Shown: positions 22,956 through 25,917 of the stretch, piece by piece
How positions within the stretch are numbered: position 1 is the stretch's first letter
Layout: each line of letters starts with the position of its first letter
From: JAUSIF01 sp964620215
GTDB lineage: Bacteria > Pseudomonadota > Alphaproteobacteria > Rhizobiales > Xanthobacteraceae
Reading direction: 5' to 3'
DNA length: 25,917 nt
Assembly (NCBI GenBank): GCA_964620215.1
Contig: CAZUJE010000027.1
Location: 1-25,917, forward strand
The notes under the pieces: model-generated
Databases searched by the model: none
Told to the model about the DNA's origin: nothing
Seen by the model: the letters and a program-made list of their open reading frames with translations, nothing else
Translations under genes and position numbers: made by a program

Positions 22956-24008
22956 ATGAACCGCAAGCCGGATCAGCAATCTCCCGAAGGCGAGCGCATT
23001 GCCAAGGTGATGGCGCGCGCGGGCCTGTGCTCGCGCCGCGATGCGGAGGTCTGGATCGCCGCGGGCCGTGTTTCCGTGAACGGGAAGGTCATTGCCAGCC
23101 CTGCCCTCAATATAACGAGGCGGGACCGCATTCTGGTGGACGAAAAGCCATTGCCCATGCGCGAACGCACGCGGCTCTTCCGCTACTACAAGCCGCGCGG
23201 GCTGATGACCACCAACCGCGACCCCGAAGGCCGCCCCACGCTGTTTGAACAATTACCGAAAGAACTGCCGCGCGTGGTCACCGTCGGCCGCCTCGATTTC
23301 AACAGCGAGGGCTTGCTGCTGCTGACGAACGACGGCGGCCTCGCGCGGGTTCTGGAATTGCCCGCGACCGGCTGGCTGCGGCGCTATCGTGTGCGCGCGA
23401 ACGGCCGCGCGCGGCCCGAGCAGCTTGAAGGTCTCCGCAAGGGTGTCACGGTGGAAGGGATTTCCTACGGAGCGATGGAAGTGGCGCTCGACCGCGAACA
23501 GGGCAGCAATGTCTGGCTGACCGTGGGATTGCGCGAGGGAAAAAATCGCGAGGTGCGTAATGTGCTGCGCTCGATCGGGCTGGAAGTGAACCGGCTGATC
23601 CGTATCTCCTACGGGCCGTTTCAGCTGGGCGATCTGAAGGAAAACGCGGCGGAGGAAGTGAAGACGCCGATCCTGCGCGAACAGATCAGCGGCCAACTCG
23701 CCAAGGACGCAGGCGCCGATTTCGATGCACCCTTACGCGATGAGATGGCGGCGGCAAAAGCGGAGCAGAAAGACAAACGGCCCGCGCAAAAGCCTGAGCG
23801 CGCTACGCTTTCCTTGCGCGGCGCCCCCAAGGGGAAATTCCGCCAGGGCGAAAAAGACAAACGCAGAGATGACAGGCGCGATCCCGGAAAATCTAAGATT
23901 GATCGCCGGGAGAAGCGCAGTGAGCCTAGAACCGCAAAGAACGAGCGCGGACCGCATCAGCGGAAGCAAGGCCGGGGCGACCGGCCGGGCCCGCGTGGGA
24001 AACGTTGA
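22956..24008 (+). CDS. rluB: Ribosomal large-subunit pseudouridine synthase, RluB-like, with long basic tail
   Basis: A 350-residue enzyme of the RsuA/RluB/RluE family, expected to make pseudouridine 2605 in 23S rRNA. The N-terminal S4 RNA-binding domain covers about 14-62 (RIAKVMARAGLCSRRDAEVW). The catalytic domain has FRYYKPRGLMTTNRDPEGRP and the motif VGRLDFNSEGLLLLTNDG with Asp114, then LREGKNREVRNVLRSIGLEVNRLIRISYG. From about residue 250 a Lys/Arg-rich, low-complexity extension of roughly 100 residues follows; such tails are common in alphaproteobacterial homologues and probably bind RNA. It is divergent from tadA and ends nine bases before rsmD. Assignment to RluB rather than RsuA is by motif and is likely, not certain. 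Confidence 0.92.
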   Translation: MNRKPDQQSPEGERIAKVMARAGLCSRRDAEVWIAAGRVSVNGKVIASPALNITRRDRILVDEKPLPMRERTRLFRYYKPRGLMTTNRDPEGRPTLFEQLPKELPRVVTVGRLDFNSEGLLLLTNDGGLARVLELPATGWLRRYRVRANGRARPEQLEGLRKGVTVEGISYGAMEVALDREQGSNVWLTVGLREGKNREVRNVLRSIGLEVNRLIRISYGPFQLGDLKENAAEEVKTPILREQISGQLAKDAGADFDAPLRDEMAAAKAEQKDKRPAQKPERATLSLRGAPKGKFRQGEKDKRRDDRRDPGKSKIDRREKRSEPRTAKNERGPHQRKQGRGDRPGPRGKR

Positions 24009-24017
24009 GAGATTTAG

Positions 24018-24572
24018 ATGCGCGTCGTCGCCGGAAAATTTCGCGGGCGCAATCTGAAAAGCCCCTCAAGCAATACGATTCGTCCGACCGCTGACCGGCT
24101 GCGCGAATCCGTTTTTAATATCCTGATGCACGCATACGGCGACCCGGTCACGGGCGCCCGCGTGCTCGATCTGTTCGCCGGCACGGGTGCGCTCGGAATT
24201 GAGGCGCTGTCGCGCGGCGCGAAATTCGCGCTGTTCGTGGACGATTCCGCCGAAGGCCGCGCTTTGATCAGGGAGAATGTGGAGACGCTCGGGCTTGGTG
24301 GCGTCACCAAAATTTTTCGGCGCGATGCTTCACAGCTTGGCGAAGCGCATCCGAACGAGCCGTTCTCTCTCGTTTTCTGCGATCCGCCCTATGGAAAGGG
24401 GCTTGCGGAAAAATCCCTCACCAGCGCGCGCGAGGGCGGGTGGCTGATCCCCGACGCGATCGTCGTAGCGGAGGAAGCTGTGACCGCGAAGTTTTCAGCG
24501 CCTGAAGGATTCGAGGAAATCGAGCGGCGGGCCAATGACGAAACGGAATTCGTCTTTATGCGGCTGAAATAA
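24018..24572 (+). CDS. rsmD: 16S rRNA (guanine966-N2)-methyltransferase
   Basis: A 184-residue SAM-dependent enzyme that methylates G966 of 16S rRNA in the 30S subunit. It starts MRVVAGKFRGRNLKSP and has the conserved IRPTADRLRESVFNIL, the SAM-binding LDLFAGTGALGIEALSRGA (DLFAGTGALG at 51-60), and the catalytic DPPY at 122-125 in FCDPPYGKGLAE. Length and motifs are normal. It follows the pseudouridine synthase by nine bases, so two rRNA modification enzymes are probably co-expressed. It is convergent with mutL, the stops being two bases apart. Confidence 0.96.
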   Translation: MRVVAGKFRGRNLKSPSSNTIRPTADRLRESVFNILMHAYGDPVTGARVLDLFAGTGALGIEALSRGAKFALFVDDSAEGRALIRENVETLGLGGVTKIFRRDASQLGEAHPNEPFSLVFCDPPYGKGLAEKSLTSAREGGWLIPDAIVVAEEAVTAKFSAPEGFEEIERRANDETEFVFMRLK

Positions 24573-24574
24573 CT

Positions 24575-25917
24575 TCAGCGCCGGCCAAACAGCTTTTCAA
24601 TATCTTCCAGTTTCAGTTCCACATAAGTCGGCCGGCCGTGATTGCACTGGCCGGCATTTTCCGTCTGCTCCATCTCGCGGAGCAGCGCGTTCATTTCCTC
24701 CGGTTTCATTCGGCGGCCCGCGCGCACGGAACCATGACAGGACATGGAGGAAGCAACCGCGAGCAGTCGCCGCTCCAGCGGCAGCGATTCATCCCATTCC
24801 GCCAAGTGATCCGCGAGATCGCGAATGAGGCTGGCAGCGTCGGTTTCGCCAAGCATCGCCGGGATTTCACGCACCAGGACAGCGCCCGAACCGAACGCTT
24901 CAATCACAAGGCCGAGTTTTGAAAGATCACCCGCGCGCTCAACGAGGTTTGCAGCATCGTTCGCATCCAGTTCCACCACAGCGGGAACGAGCAAAATCTG
25001 CCGCTTGATGCCGTCGCGGTCCAAGGCGTGTTTCAGTTTCTCATAGACGATGCGCTCGTGCGCGGCATGTTGATCGACCAGAATCAACCCATCGCGGGTT
25101 TGCGCGACGATGTAAGTCTCATGCAGTTGCGCGCGGGCTGCTCCTAGCGGCTTGTCCAAAAGTTCGGGCAAAGCGGGTGCAATGTTCGCGCGAGCATCCG
25201 CCGACGGCATTGCCAGTGTATCGAATGCTTCCTGCGTTTCCTCGGCGAAGCCCGGCGCATAGGCGGGTGCCGCCGATCCGCGCCACCCTGCCTGTGGACG
25301 CGGACTGGACGAATGACGCCGTGCAAAGGCCACGAGGCGGTCGGCGCCGGTGCTGCTTGAGCGCATCGCACCCTCGCCCAGCGCATCCTTCAGCGCACGG
25401 ATCAGCAGCGCGCGGATGAGGCCGGGATCGCGAAAGCGTACCTCGGTTTTTGCCGGATGCACGTTCACATCCACTTCACGCGGGTCAATGTGGATGAACA
25501 ACGCGACGACCGGATGCCGGTCGCCATGCAGCAGATCGGAATAGGCGGCGCGCACCGCGCCGATCAGAACCTTGTCGCGCACAGGCCGTCCGTTCACGAA
25601 CAGATATTGCGAGAGTGAATTGGCCTTGGAAAAAGTAGGCAGGCCAGCGAGGCCGCTGACGCTCGCGCCCTCGCGCTCGCCCTGCACTGCCACTGCATTC
25701 TCGCGCAACTCAGTACCGAGTACATCCGCCATACGCGCGAGGCGGCCCTCGGCGTTGTCGTTCCGCGCGGCATAGGTCACCGGCGCACGGTCCTCCGCGA
25801 CAATCGTGAAGGCTACATCGGGACGCGACAATGCCAGACGCCGAACTGCCTCGACGGCCGCCTGCGTCTCCGCGCGCTCCGTCTTCATGAATTTCATGCG
25901 CGCGGGCGTCGCGAAGA
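24575..25917 (-). CDS. mutL: DNA mismatch repair protein MutL (partial, N-terminus beyond window end), endonuclease type
   Basis: MutL couples MutS mismatch recognition to strand incision. The frame enters from the window end at FATPARMKFMK, the close of the N-terminal GHKL ATPase region, and runs about 447 residues to the stop at 24575. Transducer features are present (LFVNGRPVRDKVL, HPVVALFIHIDPREVDVNVHPAKTEVRF), then a variable linker and the C-terminal dimerisation domain. The metal-binding endonuclease motif DQHA-x2-E-x4-E is seen at 25040-25075, together with SCHGSVRAGRRM and QCNHGRPTYVEL. This matches organisms without MutH. Roughly the first 165 residues, including the ATP site, lie outside the window. 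Confidence 0.95.
   Translation of the reverse strand, partial: FATPARMKFMKTERAETQAAVEAVRRLALSRPDVAFTIVAEDRAPVTYAARNDNAEGRLARMADVLGTELRENAVAVQGEREGASVSGLAGLPTFSKANSLSQYLFVNGRPVRDKVLIGAVRAAYSDLLHGDRHPVVALFIHIDPREVDVNVHPAKTEVRFRDPGLIRALLIRALKDALGEGAMRSSSTGADRLVAFARRHSSSPRPQAGWRGSAAPAYAPGFAEETQEAFDTLAMPSADARANIAPALPELLDKPLGAARAQLHETYIVAQTRDGLILVDQHAAHERIVYEKLKHALDRDGIKRQILLVPAVVELDANDAANLVERAGDLSKLGLVIEAFGSGAVLVREIPAMLGETDAASLIRDLADHLAEWDESLPLERRLLAVASSMSCHGSVRAGRRMKPEEMNALLREMEQTENAGQCNHGRPTYVELKLEDIEKLFGRR

Noticed and set aside
22887..23252. N-terminal extension of tadA as a fused domain
   Set aside because: The extra residues are the antisense of the pseudouridine synthase gene, and a good ribosome site stands directly before the ATG at 22886.
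1..25917. Mobile elements, CRISPR arrays, tRNA or rRNA genes
   Set aside because: No transposase, integrase, phage gene, regularly spaced repeat or tRNA-like cloverleaf was found on reading; nearly all space is filled by core genes.

Overview
The window looks like an alphaproteobacterial chromosome, most probably Hyphomicrobiales (Rhizobiales) of the Bradyrhizobiaceae/Xanthobacteraceae type. The indications are GC-rich codon use, the cox operon order coxB-coxA-ctaB-coxF-ctaG-coxC, an IalB-family protein, the small alphaproteobacterial families DUF2093, DUF4170 and DUF6101, and an endonuclease-type MutL. The assignment rests on gene content and remembered family distributions, not on a search. 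I see no insertion sequence, prophage, CRISPR array, tRNA or rRNA, and almost everything is core housekeeping.

Layout. (1) 1-5307, minus strand: the aa3-type cytochrome c oxidase operon, running coxB, coxA, ctaB, a 50-residue coxF-like gene, ctaG and coxC (cut by the window edge). coxB carries an in-frame TAG at codon 78, and CoxA has Leu in place of the Pro of the HPEVY motif. The two longer gaps in this operon each hold a strong hairpin. (2) 5308-5709: the only gene-free stretch above 300 bases, probably the divergent promoter region of coxB and the IalB-family gene. (3) 6232-10948, minus strand: rsmE, a YbdK-like carboxylate-amine ligase, gshA and a Bcr/CflA-type MFS transporter. (4) 11037-12547, plus strand: a small secreted cysteine-containing protein translationally coupled to ubiA, with a convergent DUF6101 gene.

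(5) 13230-17355, plus strand: an envelope/lipid A cluster of cysQ-like phosphatase, DUF4170, DUF374-type acyltransferase, waaA and lpxK, with overlapping or nearly touching genes. It faces DUF2093 and xseA on the minus strand. (6) 19158-22443, plus strand: purD, a dehalogenase whose active-site residues match fluoroacetate dehalogenase position by position, and an APH-type phosphotransferase. (7) 22440-25917: tadA (minus), an RluB-type pseudouridine synthase and rsmD (plus), and mutL (minus, its N-terminal part outside the window).

The gene sets make functional sense. The first block makes and matures the respiratory oxidase (subunits, heme O synthesis, CuB insertion). The lipid A cluster covers Kdo transfer, 4'-phosphorylation and probably a late acylation. 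The last block combines tRNA/rRNA modification with mismatch repair. I found no convincing undescribed multi-gene system. The points most worth a second look are the damaged or unusual coxB/coxA pair and the predicted defluorinase.
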